Below the pieces are notes generated by a model. It saw only the letters and a list, made by a program, of their open reading frames with translations, searched no databases and had not been told where the DNA came from. Positions 10,229 to 20,520 of a DNA stretch of 64,000 nt are shown piece by piece. Every line of letters starts with the position of its first letter. Position 1 is the stretch's first letter. The translations under genes were made by a program, and so were the position numbers. The DNA is taken from positions 1-64,000 of the forward strand of contig SRSI01000060.1 of assembly GCA_005656395.1 (NCBI GenBank). The letters are read 5' to 3'. The DNA is from Strongyloides papillosus. Taxonomy: Eukaryota; Nematoda; Chromadorea; Rhabditida; Strongyloididae.

Positions 10229-13200
10229 TTACCTTAGGTTTAAACTTTGTACTTTTATCTTGTACTTTCTCACCATCGTCATTTGTGTCACTAAATTTCT
10301 GTAGTGCTGTCTTTTTGTCTTTTTTATAACTACTATTAAGTCTTTGTAACTCAATTCTAGCGCTTTCTTTTTACCTAGACAATGAAATTTAATTAATGCC
10401 TCTTTGAGAGAACGTACGCACCTTTCGGCATGTCCATTGGACTGGTGTTCGTATGCTAAACTATATGTCAATTTTATTTTATTTCTTGTGCAATAGTCTT
10501 TTAAATTTTTTGATATAAAACATTTTTGGTTATCTACTACTATATGTTCTATTTTATGTCTACTACCATGTTGCAGATTTTCTAATGTTTTTATTATGTT
10601 ATTTGTATCTTGTTTTCTTACCCAATTTGCTACTACCAATTGTGAATATGTATCAGTGAATAAAATAAACCAACTTTTGTAATATTCGTCATAACCTAGA
10701 TCACCGTGAATTCTTTCTAATGGTTTTGATGTTTTGGCCCAACTACTATTTTTTGATCTTAATTTATTTGTTTTTAAGCATGTTTCGCAATCATCTATTA
10801 TCGAATTTATCTCTTTAGTGATACCTGGACAGAAGTAAAGATTATTTATATGTGCTAGCGAATCAGTTTTACTTCTATGTAAGGGATGATGTATACTATT
10901 CACTAGGAGTTTGTACAATTTTTGTGGGATTACAATTCTACTCTTATTAACTACTAGGACATGATTGTTATTAAAAGATAGTTGTTTGAAGACTTTAGCA
11001 AATTTTCTTTCTTTATAGTTACTGCTTGGTACAAAGGTCGTATTATTATGCATGCATTTTATTACCTTCCTAATAACTGAGTCATTACATTGAAGTCTGC
11101 CTATATCTATCTCATCTAAAAATTTGTCTTCATTTAATTCTACGTTAATGACCTGATTGTCCTTAAATTCTTCTAACTTAGGTTCTTGTGAATCTTTCCA
11201 ACCTGATCTACTTAAATAGTCCGCGATTACATTAGACGAACCTTTTATATGGATGATCTCAATATTGTATTCTTGAATTAATAAGGCCCAACGTAGTAGT
11301 CGATTAGCTAGATTTGTCTTTGTAAAAAATGAGACTAATGGTGCGTGGTCAGTATAGATTTTTACTTTTGTGTGATATATGATATTTTTAAATCTCTTTA
11401 GCGCACTAACTAAACTCAGAGCTTCTAGGTCACTAATGTGATAGTTTTTTTCAGCACCTTGAAGGGCTCTACTGAAAAACATTATCGGTCGTAAGTGTTT
11501 TTCATAACGTTGCATGAGACATGCGCCTATACCACTGTAGCTCGCGTCAATGAATATACTAAATGGATTAGATCCATCAATCGCACCTTCTATATCTGGT
11601 TGTATAAGGGCATCTCCTTTTAGCAGGATCTCTTTAATTTTATTAAAAGCATTTAAACATTTACTATTAAAATCAAATTTTGTTTTATTATTTAAGCACA
11701 AGTATAAATCGGAAAGTAAAACAGCACAATTAGGGATAAAGTTACGAAAATAATTAATAAATCCTAGATATGATTGTAACGTAGCATGATTTGTTGGAAT
11801 TTCAAAATTTAAAATTTTTGCTTGTTTAACTTTATCAATCTTTACTCCTTCCGCACTAATGTCGAATCCTAAAAATGGTATTGTGCTTTTACAAAAATTT
11901 GATTTTGTTTTATTAATTTTTAGTTTATACTTAATAACGCGTTTAAGTACTAGTTCTAAAACTTCTAAATGCTCGTGGACTGTTTTCGTTGCAATAAGAA
12001 TATCATCTAGATAGACAAATACTACTTTACGTTGTATAAGATCCCTAAACACTAATTCCATCATTCTCTCGAATTCAGCAGGTGATGTAGCTAAGCCAAA
12101 CGGTAGTTTATTAAATTCGAATAAACCATAGTCACAACTAAATGCGGTATACTGTTTGCTGCATTCGGTCAAACCTATTTGCCAGTAGCCTTTTGTGAGA
12201 TCTAAATTTGTAAATACGGCTTTATCGTGCAGACTTTGTAACAATAACTGAATGTTAGGTAAGCTATATGCATCAAGTTTAATAATTCTATTTAATTTTC
12301 TATAGTCAACACATAATCTAACGTCATCAGTACCTTTAGCAACTATTTGTAATGGTGCACTCCAAGGGGATGTTGAAGGCCGAATTATCTTATTCTTAAG
12401 CATTTCATCTAACTTCTTTTTTACTAATTTTTGTAATGCCAATGGTGTTGGTCTTTTCTTCTCCCTAATTGGGGGGTGGTCTTTTACTATAATTTTATGT
12501 TTGAAGAAATTAGTTTCACTTATATCATTATCATTTTTCGAGAACGCGACTTCATTTTCATGAAGAATTTTATCTAATTCTATATCTACGTCTAGTTTAT
12601 TTACTTCAGGTTTCATTAATGACATAAATTTATCGTAAATTTTTGGCGATTTAGTAATAATATTAGTACCTATAATTACATCATAACTAATGTTTTTAGC
12701 GACAAAAAGATCAAAATTCCGACTATCTATATTTAGTGTAATTTTACCTAAGATATTCATAGAGTGGTTAGAAGCATCTCGAATTTTTATAGTATCAAGT
12801 GACTCAATTTGAAGTTTGGATTTACAAACAAAACTACTATTAATTAAACTAACATTAGCTCCGCTATCTAATAAGCAGGAAGCAGGTAAATTATTAATAT
12901 TAATTTTAATTATAGGTTTAATGCCTATTTTATTTTTCTTGTTTATAAACTTACAGTCTGTTGTAAGACAGTATGCGTTGATTTCTACTTCTGAATTCTC
13001 CTCTGAATCTTTCTTCTTAATAGTATTGATTTTCTTTGATTCTTTTTTAAACGTGGGTTTGAACGGCTTTCCTTCTTTTCTGAATACTTTCTTTTTACAA
13101 TATGAATTTCTAGTTCTCTCCAAAAACCATTTCTTTATTTTTTCTACACTACCCTCTAACTCTCTTGCTTCTTTTCCTTTAGGAATGCCAGCCATAGTTT

Positions 13201-13876
13201 TGTTGAAGATTTCATGCAATAATTCAAAAATTTCGCCAGTACTGGGATCCCAATCATAGAGTTCTTTATACTTTTCCATTGCAGCTTCAACTCTTAGCAA
13301 GAACTTCAGTCCAACTTCCTTCTCCTGTGGCTCCATCTGTCTTAATTTTTGTTTAATTTGGGTAGATGTCAGGCGGCCTTCAGGTGGGTCGAGTTTGGTA
13401 ATAATTGTTTCTTTAAGTTCATTCCAGCTTTCTCTTTTTGATTCTGGTACCGCATAGTATGCTAGTTTAGCAACACCTTTCAATTTACTTGGAAATATCT
13501 TTTCTCTATCTGAAGTGATTGAAGATTCGAAGCGTTGAATAAAACCTCTAATATTTCCTTCTGAAAATGTCTCCTCGAAATTTTCTGTATTCTTCATTAA
13601 CGATAAATTTATGAGTTGTTCCAGAGTCTCCGACAATCTGGAATCGTTTGGTCCGTTCTGGGAACCTTTGAGATCTGCATAATCTTTAGCCAGTGCCAAT
13701 AGATGTTTGAGTACTACTTTTCCAGTAGCTGAGCCAGATCCTTCTACTAGTCTACACATTTCCGTGCAGTTTTTCAACAATGTTGATTTATGAATTCCTC
13801 TCTGTATTCCGTACTCAGGTGGAACCTCCATGTTATGATTTGTCATTAAGGTTTCTAGATTTTGAGAAACCGACAT
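10229..13876 (-). CDS. gag-pol: gag-pol polyprotein of nested gypsy element
   Basis: A single 1,215-residue frame holds Gag (residues about 1-290, no zinc knuckle seen), a retropepsin (CLLDSGANVSLI, about 335; IIGTNII, about 405), reverse transcriptase (LCVDYRKLNR, FVYLDDILIAT), RNase H (FIDASYSGIGA) and integrase (HHPLHRSKTD...CETC zinc finger, then D, D and E in HGDLGY, VVDN and SNGHAER). The order PR-RT-RH-IN is Ty3/gypsy. The first 15 codons lie within the 5' LTR, and a second ATG (13831-13829) straddles the LTR/primer-site junction and is the likelier start. Near 10372 a missing A in a run of five shifts the frame. The original integrase C-terminus continues in another frame to about 10070, so the encoded protein lacks its natural last ~90-100 residues. 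Confidence 0.9.
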   Translation of the reverse strand: MSVSQNLETLMTNHNMEVPPEYGIQRGIHKSTLLKNCTEMCRLVEGSGSATGKVVLKHLLALAKDYADLKGSQNGPNDSRLSETLEQLINLSLMKNTENFEETFSEGNIRGFIQRFESSITSDREKIFPSKLKGVAKLAYYAVPESKRESWNELKETIITKLDPPEGRLTSTQIKQKLRQMEPQEKEVGLKFLLRVEAAMEKYKELYDWDPSTGEIFELLHEIFNKTMAGIPKGKEARELEGSVEKIKKWFLERTRNSYCKKKVFRKEGKPFKPTFKKESKKINTIKKKDSEENSEVEINAYCLTTDCKFINKKNKIGIKPIIKININNLPASCLLDSGANVSLINSSFVCKSKLQIESLDTIKIRDASNHSMNILGKITLNIDSRNFDLFVAKNISYDVIIGTNIITKSPKIYDKFMSLMKPEVNKLDVDIELDKILHENEVAFSKNDNDISETNFFKHKIIVKDHPPIREKKRPTPLALQKLVKKKLDEMLKNKIIRPSTSPWSAPLQIVAKGTDDVRLCVDYRKLNRIIKLDAYSLPNIQLLLQSLHDKAVFTNLDLTKGYWQIGLTECSKQYTAFSCDYGLFEFNKLPFGLATSPAEFERMMELVFRDLIQRKVVFVYLDDILIATKTVHEHLEVLELVLKRVIKYKLKINKTKSNFCKSTIPFLGFDISAEGVKIDKVKQAKILNFEIPTNHATLQSYLGFINYFRNFIPNCAVLLSDLYLCLNNKTKFDFNSKCLNAFNKIKEILLKGDALIQPDIEGAIDGSNPFSIFIDASYSGIGACLMQRYEKHLRPIMFFSRALQGAEKNYHISDLEALSLVSALKRFKNIIYHTKVKIYTDHAPLVSFFTKTNLANRLLRWALLIQEYNIEIIHIKGSSNVIADYLSRSGWKDSQEPKLEEFKDNQVINVELNEDKFLDEIDIGRLQCNDSVIRKVIKCMHNNTTFVPSSNYKERKFAKVFKQLSFNNNHVLVVNKSRIVIPQKLYKLLVNSIHHPLHRSKTDSLAHINNLYFCPGITKEINSIIDDCETCLKTNKLRSKNSSWAKTSKPLERIHGDLGYDEYYKSWFILFTDTYSQLVVANWVRKQDTNNIIKTLENLQHGSRHKIEHIVVDNQKCFISKNLKDYCTRNKIKLTYSLAYEHQSNGHAERCVRSLKEALIKFHCLGKKKALELSYKDLIVVIKKTKRQHYRNLVTQMTMVRKYKIKVQSLNLR

Positions 13877-13985
13877 TATAAGATAAAAGGGAAAAACTAT
13901 TTATTTGATCAAATACAATAATTAAATAATAATAAATGATACAATAATTTGAATAATGGATTATTCAAATTGTTATTTTATCACA
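13831..13985 (-). repeat. 5' LTR of nested gypsy element
   Basis: 155 nt, identical to 9913-10067, so the two copies have not diverged since insertion. The coding frame of gag extends 46 nt into it. Confidence 0.92.
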
Positions 13986-14005
13986 ATTTAAGATTTTCTC
14001 TAATT

Positions 14006-14027
14006 GTGTGGTGCAAAATTATAGCAC
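14006..14027 (+). repeat. Tc1 inner direct repeat, left
   Basis: GTGTGGTGCAAAATTATAGC followed by ACAT, in the same orientation as the outer left repeat at 9752. The original distance to the outer end is about 175 nt once the gypsy insertion is removed. Confidence 0.75.
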
Positions 14028-14057
14028 ATATTTAAATTTAAGAATTTAAAACTATTT

Positions 14058-15053
14058 TTAATAGTTTGTATACCCCTCATTTTTGCTTATTACCTCAAAA
14101 ATTCTATTTGGCATACTATTTGCAAGTGAAACAAGTTTTTCACAAGTTATTTCATCATAACATTTTACAATAGCTTCTTTTAATTCTTGAACGGTAGAAT
14201 ATTGTTTATTATTTTAATAAACAGCACGAACAAGTATTCCCCATACATTTTCTATTGGATTCAAATCTGGGCTTCTTGATGGATGATCTATAAGACTGAT
14301 TTTTTTATCAGAAATCCATTTTTTTGTCATCGCACTAGCATGACAACTAGCATTATCTTGCATAAATTTGAATGAAACAGATCTGAGTCGTTTTATATAT
14401 GGCATTAAGTTATCCCCGAGAACATTTTGATACATCAATGAGTCCATACGATGATCTATAAATGTCAATTCTGATCTACCATACGAACTGAAGCACGCAA
14501 AAACCATTACATTGCCACTACCAAAATTACGCTTTGAATAATATCTAGGCTCCTTTCTTGAATCACGCCAATAACTGTTGAAACCATCAGGACCATCTAA
14601 ATTGAATTTCTTTTCATCGCTGAATATTACTCTAGTCCATTCTTCACTCCATGTCATGTATTTACGAGCATATTCTAAACGTGCTGCTTTATGACTTTTA
14701 TTTAATTTTGGACATTTTGCCATTTTAGAGCGTACAATATTTTGATCATTATTAAGAGCTCTATTTATTGTCCATCTTGAAACTGGTAAATTCAGTTCAT
14801 TTCTTATTGAAGTGCATCTTTTAGTAGTATTTGAAGCTGATCGAGAAATTGCTCTTTTATCGCGAACACTTAACTTTGATAGTCTTCCTGTATGTTTTGC
14901 ATTTCAATAAGATGATTGATCTTTTAGAAATGTTGAAATAACTTTTCTAGAGTGATTTACAAGTGTTCAGATTTCGCTATGTGTTTTTCCAACAGATGCA
15001 AATGTCAAAATTTGGTCTTTTTTAAACTCAGTAAGCTTTGTTCTTTTTGGCAT
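14058..15053 (-). pseudogene. Tc1 transposase (DD34E) with three in-frame stops
   Basis: A 332-codon frame from ATG at 15053 to TAA at 14058. It starts MPKRTKLTEF and contains the helix-turn-helix half (RDKRAISRSASN) and the catalytic half. The catalytic residues are visible: D in FSDEKKF, D in FMQDNASCH, and E in DLNPIENVWG, with exactly 34 residues between the last two, so DD34E. Stops lie at 14967-14969 (TGA), 14904-14906 (TGA) and 14214-14216 (TAA), all in the same frame with no frameshift. The enzyme would cut and paste the surrounding element; this copy is inactive. Confidence 0.9.
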
Positions 15054-15188
15054 AGTAAAAAAGAATAAAATACGAGATAGTAAAGTTAATAATGTTTTAA
15101 AACAATTGTTTTTTACTATTGTACCAATTTACATCATTTACCTTTGTTTAATAAAATTTTCCCATAAGTTTTAAGTTAAAATTTTAAC

Positions 15189-15210
15189 ATGTGCTATAAT
15201 TATGCACCAT
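15189..15210 (-). repeat. Tc1 inner direct repeat, right
   Basis: ATGTGCTATAATTATGCACC, in the orientation of the right outer repeat and about 178 nt inside it. With 14006-14027 it completes the IR/DR pattern. Confidence 0.75.
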
Positions 15211-15363
15211 GCATTTGATAGACAAATGTAGTTTTTTGATATTATAACTGATTATTTCAACATGCTTTTTAATATACTATATATTACTAAGGTCTATTAA
15301 CGAATAGAATTAAGATTAGATAAAAAATATCTCTTTATAATTAAGTAATTGCAAAAAAATTTT

Positions 15364-15389
15364 GTGTGCTATAATTTTGCACCACACTG
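15364..15389 (-). repeat. Tc1 terminal inverted repeat, right outer copy
   Basis: Ends GCACCACACTG followed by TA at 15390-15391. Reverse complement of the left end with one mismatch. Confidence 0.9.
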
Positions 15390-16111
15390 TATAATGGAAA
15401 AACAAATTTTAAAAAGTGGTTGTTTGATTTTGAACAACGATGCGCTATAGGCAATGTCGATGAAGATAAAAAGCTTTCTTTCTTATCAATAAATGTAACT
15501 GGTGAAGTTAAAAAGTTAATTATGGATAATCAGGATCTTAATTATGATCAAAAAATCACAAAATTATCGAATACATATATGGGTGAAAGTTATAAAATAC
15601 ATATGGAGCAAAAATTAGAAAGTTTACGTAAGGGACTCTTGACATATGAAAATGTGGAAACTAAAGTCACTCAAATCTCGGAATGCATCTCAGCACTTGG
15701 AGAAAATTTATCCCATGATGAACATGTGAAGGAGGTTAAATATCTTACTGGAGGAATTCTACCTCAACAGATAAAACTCACACTGTTCAACGATAAATCA
15801 AATGAAGTGAGTATATATATATCAGAAATCAAAAGAGCCTTTAATTTAATTAAACACAATGTTAACAACAAACTGAAAGATTCTGAAAAATCTGATGAGC
15901 GATGTAAACGCTGTTACTTTAAGGGGCATAAAGAAGAAAACTGTAAAAGCAAATTTAAATGGGATTCCGAGCAAGGAAAGAAAATTGCGTTATGTACTGA
16001 AAATAATGAAAATTCCTCTGATATATTGCTAGAAGAAGTTACTTTAAATAATACATTGAAACTGATGAGAGCGATAGATACTTGTGCTAATGTATCTTAT
16101 GTTCAAAGGTT
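15390..16111 (+). pseudogene. gag: gag, 3' part, and start of protease of outer retrotransposon
   Basis: Continues the gag frame interrupted at 9751. It contains a helical capsid-like region and then one CCHC zinc knuckle, C-x2-C-x4-H-x4-C (about 15903-15945, CKRCYFKGHKEENC), which in nucleocapsids binds the element's RNA. The frame runs into IDTCANVSYV (about 16075-16104), the active-site loop of a retropepsin with Cys in place of the usual Gly (DTGA). A frame break follows at about 16105-16111. Confidence 0.78.
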
Positions 16112-16387
16112 GCTCAGTCGTTAAATTTAAGTATAAGTGAAGATAATGTAGAAATTACTACAATTGATGAATCACTTGTTAATGTTAAGAAGATTTTAAC
16201 TCCTATTATTGTCACAGTTAAAGGGAAATCTTATAAAGATGACAATTTTTATGTCACAGATTTTACCAAAAAGAAAGACTATAAAATAATCTTGGGAAGA
16301 AAGGCCGTCCGTCGATTCACCACTGGCTATTTTGCATTTTTTGACATTGGAAAAATATGTATTAACAATGGATATTTTGTATTGTAA
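16112..16387 (+). pseudogene. aspartic protease remainder of outer retrotransposon
   Basis: In a frame shifted relative to gag it reads AQSLNLSISEDN... to the conserved KIILGRKAV (flap-distal ILGR motif of retropepsins). It belongs with the DTCA loop just upstream. The last ~20 codons (from 16327) may already belong to the inserted MULE-like DNA, because the 20-nt motif found at its other end starts here. Confidence 0.65.
16327..16346 (+). repeat. candidate left end motif of the MULE-like insertion
   Basis: CTATTTTGCATTTTTTGACA. The inverted counterpart at 24333-24352 matches 19 of 20 positions. Confidence 0.45.
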
Positions 16388-16940
16388 TGTGCCTTAATCG
16401 TGTTAATATCATAGTTGTGGCAAATTTTCTTATCTTATTAACATATTTAACCTTTTATTATATATGAACTATGTAATAACACAAAATTTTAAAAATGATG
16501 CAAACTTCCAAAGATGGCAATTTTTATATGATACAAATGTATATTAATCTATTTTGAAGATATTATCTTTAATTTAATATAACAAACAATAAAAAAAATT
16601 AAGAAAATTATACTTTTAAAGGTACAATGATATAATAAAACATCTATTACACAAATTAAAAATAAACATTACAATGAAAGCTCCATATTAAAAATTATGA
16701 TAAATTTCATCAATGCAGTAAGAAATTGTTGAATTTAGAAGAAATTGTAGATATGTTTTTGAATAAGAAAGTAGTATTTATTATAAAAAACAAAATATAA
16801 GGTAATCTTTTATTAATCTATTATAAAAAATAAATAATTTATTATTATTATTTCATTTCATAAAGCAAAACAGTGGATCTTTCTGTAGGCAATTCGTTTT
16901 CATCCATTTTTTTAGGCTTTTGACTATCATTAAGGCAATG
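16388..16940. other. non-coding left flank inside the MULE-like insertion
   Basis: About 550 nt of AT-rich sequence between the retroelement protease and the 3' end of the minus-strand polyprotein. It presumably contains that gene's 3' untranslated region. No conserved motif seen. Confidence 0.5.
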
Positions 16941-17720
16941 CTACTTATCTTCATAACGTACATAAGTTACATAATGCCCTGTTCTACGTCCAAATCTCTC
17001 GTATGCAATAAATTCTTTCAGTTTATACGGCGTATTTGGTGTGAAGAATTCATTTACACACACAGAATCTTTTGAAGATATGAAGTCAATGCCCATACTT
17101 TCAGAATCTTCATCCATGATATTTTTTGTAAGTTCAACAAATAAATATTTTGGATATTTTCTTATTATCCGTTTCTTAGCCATGTTTGAGGAAATCTTGT
17201 TGCATAGTAGGCATTTACGAGCAACACTTTCTATTTCATATCCTAACATTTCTTTTATTGTACTATTTATATCTTTCATGTTATTAACATCATTGATATT
17301 TATGTTCAATATGGGTGCTTCAAATTCACTTATTGTCCTGCTAGTTTTACAATGTTCGCAGATTAGACTGTTTTCTTCTTTATAATTAAGACGTTTCATT
17401 AAGTTTGGAGTCCGATTTTGAAACTGATCAAGTATGAAGAAAAGAAATTCTGCAGCTGATTCATGTTGTTTACTGTATATAAATTTCTTGTTTTCCTCAG
17501 TATTGTAGAAATCATTGTCAGCTAGTCGTAAATAAGAATGCTTAGGCAACATTTTGAATTTCGAGTAAGTTTTTGTTAATGCTATTGCATAATTATCTTT
17601 TACAACTGTAGCATTTTCAAGAAAATCGTCACATAAAAATATTAGCTGCATAACAGAGTTAGCAAAGCATTGAGTGCCTTTTGATCCCATTCTTGTTAGT
17701 CCACAATCTAAATTTGAACG
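16941..17720 (-). pseudogene. ubiquitin-specific protease (USP/C19) module
   Basis: About 260 residues. The Cys box reads GLTRMGSKGTQCFANSVMQ (catalytic Cys in TQCF), followed by QHESAAEFLFFILDQF, the counterpart of the QxDAxEF..LL block. Two CxxC pairs (ICEHCKTS and RKCLLCNK) form the USP zinc ribbon. The His box reads GRRTGHYVTYVRYEDK at the C-terminus. Cysteine proteases of this family remove ubiquitin from proteins. The domain is at the small end for USPs and is itself uninterrupted. It follows the MULE module on the same strand through a readable but frameshifted linker (17721-17976). Confidence 0.85.
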
Positions 17721-17976
17721 TTTTGGAATCGAAAGCTCTTCATATGGTTAGTTTCGTCAACTTTTTTTTAATAGGTGAAGTGAAAGTGTTTTTTCCATAT
17801 CTAACATCACTTTTTTCCATATGTGCTTCCTTTCTTGACATATTTCTTGAATACCTTCATGTCTATAGTTTCCAAATTCATCAGCAACAACTTTTTCAAC
17901 AAAAATCTTGCTTCTTATTTCATCTAAAAATTTGATACAGTTGTCCGTGTTTTTGAAACTATATGAAGTTTGTAAT

Positions 17977-18951
17977 TTATGCAGTTTTTTTATTAATTAC
18001 TCTGTATTTAAATTTTTGATTTGGCAAATCTCTATTAGACATATGGAGCCTTTTTAATTCAATTTCGATGTTGTCAAAGAGCATCCTTATATTCTTAAAT
18101 GATCTTTCAACTGTATCGACATCTGAACATCTTTTTAATTTGTATACTGTGTGAAATGATTCACATACATTTGTTGTTTCTGATATCCTTTCCAAATTTG
18201 CATATTAATTTTCTTTGTTCTGTAGATGTTAACCAATTTTTGAAGATGTACTGTGAAAATAATTCAATTTTTCTTTGGAGATTTAACAATTCATTAACTT
18301 TCTTTTTGTTCTTTTGGGAACGTTCTTCTTTAATAAGGATTTCCACTTCATTATTTATTTCTTCACCACATCTTTTGTGTACATCCACCATTGTTGATTC
18401 CTTTAAATGTGGTAAATTAAAATATCTCTTCATCAGTGAATAGAAATTGTTTTTTTGCTTTTTCAATCCCAGGTAATATCCATTTAATCCCAAATTATTC
18501 AATTTTTTGAATAAATTACTTGTATAATGGTAATAGCAAAATTCAATGTTGACCTTATATTTCCATTTTTTGAAAGAGTATTTAAAAGCTTCATATGCTG
18601 CCTTTTCTTTGTCAATCAAGAATGTTTTTACATTGAGTTTCAAGTTATATTCATTATGTAAAATATTGAATAATTTTTCCAATGCTTATTATATAGTGCC
18701 ATTGATTTATTCTTCATATATATTGAGAATAAGGGGAAGAATTTGATCCTTACCTTATTGTTTCTGTCGACTTTCTTAAAATTATCATGAATTGTATATA
18801 CTTGTTCATATTGCTTTCTATCTAGCAATGAATGACAATCATTAGCCATCCAGATATCACATTCAGCTGACATAATATATTGCAATGGAGCTGCAAATAT
18901 AATGTAGTCATTTTCTACAATAATATCTTTTAATACCCATGTTGGGAACAC
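17977..18951 (-). pseudogene. MULE-type transposase module
   Basis: Three open segments in consecutive frames give a Mutator-like DDE transposase core. A segment with QVYTIHDNF and an upstream Asp (CDIWMANDCHS) is the first catalytic block. TFLIDKEKAAYEAF supplies the second Asp, followed by the CYYHYTSNLFKKLNNLGL block, whose C-x2-H is characteristic of MULEs. ETTNVCESFHTVYKLK supplies the catalytic Glu. One-base shifts lie near 18690 and 18200. The domain would excise and insert the surrounding DNA. This copy cannot encode it intact. Confidence 0.8.
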
Positions 18952-19121
18952 TATCTTTTTTATATCTTAAGAGCTTTTCTTTTGTATTATTTTCAGAATT
19001 TGACAGTGTATTTGATAGATTCAATAAATTCTATTCTATTTTTGCTTTTAAATTCATTTATTCTTTGACACTCTTCTCTTAATGTGGTAATTTTTAGTAC
19101 TTCAACCATTATATTATGGTA

Positions 19122-19649
19122 TTAGGTATTATGTAGAGTTGTCAAACAAATATTGCTATACCTCATAATTTCATAAGCAGAGTCAAGATTTGTTAGCCCT
19201 GTTGATACTATTTCTTTTACTTTTTTAGCAAATTGATCTGCTAATACTTTATACATTGTATATGGTTGACAATTTTTTCTATGGGACTTATTAAATCCTG
19301 AATTTTTTTCAAGAAGTGTTTCATTATTATATTTTCTTATTAATGTTGTACTTTTTTTATTTGCATTAGTATCATTTATTTGATTTCCTTTTTTTCTTGC
19401 TTGAGCCAATTTATCTTCTATTTCTTTGCATGATTTGCATCTATAATAATGCATAGTTACATTATCTTTAACTATCTCTTTTTGGAATTTATAGATATAG
19501 ACATTTGTATCAATTGATTCTGCTAACACATCCACTTTTTTTATAATTTGCTCATTGTAATGTCTTTTTGATATCAATCCAATTATTTCTGATCCATTAT
19601 CTTTCAAATGACGATAGCCATCTACATCAAATGATATTTTCTTTATCAT
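19122..19649 (-). pseudogene. zinc-binding (WRKY/FLYWCH-like) DNA-binding module
   Basis: About 175 residues with a YYRCKSCKEI Cys pair followed about 45 residues later by SHRKNC. The C-x2-C...H-x4-C spacing and preceding beta-rich Tyr segment resemble the WRKY-GCM1/FLYWCH zinc fingers that usually precede MULE transposases and bind the element's ends. Its position directly upstream of the transposase supports this. The sequence match is loose. Confidence 0.5.
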
Positions 19650-19837
19650 GCTATCCTTTTCTTTATTAACTCTTTCTAATTCTTCCTCCCAAACTTTATA
19701 AACAATTCTTTTAAATACTACGTAATTAGATGGGGTCTCAGAATCTAATTCATAAGATTGTTTTATTAAGGACTTCCAATTAATGTTGATTACTGTCTGA
19801 TTGTATATTTCTGAGGCACTTTCTGGTATATTTTTTA

Positions 19838-20215
19838 TTATAATATTTCTTGCTGACTTTGTAGGATGCCATACAATAAATTTGTTTTTCTTTCAATAAT
19901 TCCCTCATATTCTTCCATGTCTACGTCAGAATCACTTTCATTTTCAAATTCACTTTCATTTCCAGATTCATCTTCAAACTCCTCATCACATTCAAAATCG
20001 CTGTCTTCTTCCATATCATTAATACTTTCGACTTCTAAAATGCTAAATTGTTCAGAAACAAGCGATATATCACTGTTTCGATCACAATTGATATCATTTT
20101 CAGAGTCATATTCGCTAACACTGCTGTCTATGTTATCCACATTTTGAGAAATTGCTGAAAATGGTCTCTTATGTTCTTTTCTAGATAATGCTCTGTAATT
20201 AACTTTCACATTCAC
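19838..20215 (-). pseudogene. acidic linker of the MULE polyprotein
   Basis: 125 residues dominated by Asp, Glu and Ser (runs such as EDSDFECDEEFEDESGNESE). The frame is lost near 19860, and the next frame continues WHPTKSARNIIIKN into the zinc-binding module. Likely a disordered linker. Confidence 0.5.
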
Positions 20216-20520
20216 TTCAGTGTGGTCATCAGTAACATTATGCTCATTGAAGATATCGACACATTTATCAGGAATATTTATTATCTTGCAGTATTTTCTA
20301 AAAAGATATTATACCATTATATAATTAATAAACTTACTGATATCTTTCCTTTTCATGATTGTTTGTGTCCTCAATTGTACTTGCAAAAAGTAAATTTGCA
20401 AATTTGGTTACTTCGGTAGTCTTTAATTTGTTATTTATTACTATCGCTTCAGTGGCTATATTGTCATAATTAACTTCTCTATTTTCTTGATGTGCCTGAA
20501 AATTATTAACAATTAATATA

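Larger units (their letters stand above)
9913..13985 (-). mobile_element. young Ty3/gypsy-like LTR retrotransposon nested in the Tc1 element
   Basis: 4,073 nt with identical 155-nt LTRs (9913-10067 and 13831-13985, TG...CA ends) and a perfect 5-nt target duplication ATTTA at 9908-9912 and 13986-13990. It is oriented on the minus strand. The sequence next to the 5' LTR starts TGGAGGTTCCACC, a plausible tRNA primer-binding site, and the purine run AAGGAGGGA abuts the 3' LTR. It encodes one gag-pol reading frame. Identical LTRs indicate recent insertion. Confidence 0.93.
9752..15389. mobile_element. Tc1-family DNA transposon with IR/DR ends, inserted in gag
   Basis: Bounded by 26-nt inverted repeats with one mismatch (9752-9777 and 15364-15389, starting CAGTGTGGTGCA) and flanked by TA at 9750-9751 and 15390-15391. 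A second, diverged copy of the same repeat lies inside each end, at about 14006-14027 and 15189-15210. After removal of the nested gypsy element both inner copies sit about 175 nt from their outer copies. This is the IR/DR arrangement known from Sleeping Beauty, Paris and Minos. Without the gypsy insertion the element is about 1.56 kb, typical of that group. It carries a transposase pseudogene on the minus strand. Confidence 0.9.

Noticed and set aside
14006..15210. A separate smaller Tc1 element nested inside 9752-15389
   Set aside because: The inner repeat copies are equidistant (~175 nt) from both outer ends and lack proper CAGT ends with TA. An IR/DR element explains them better.
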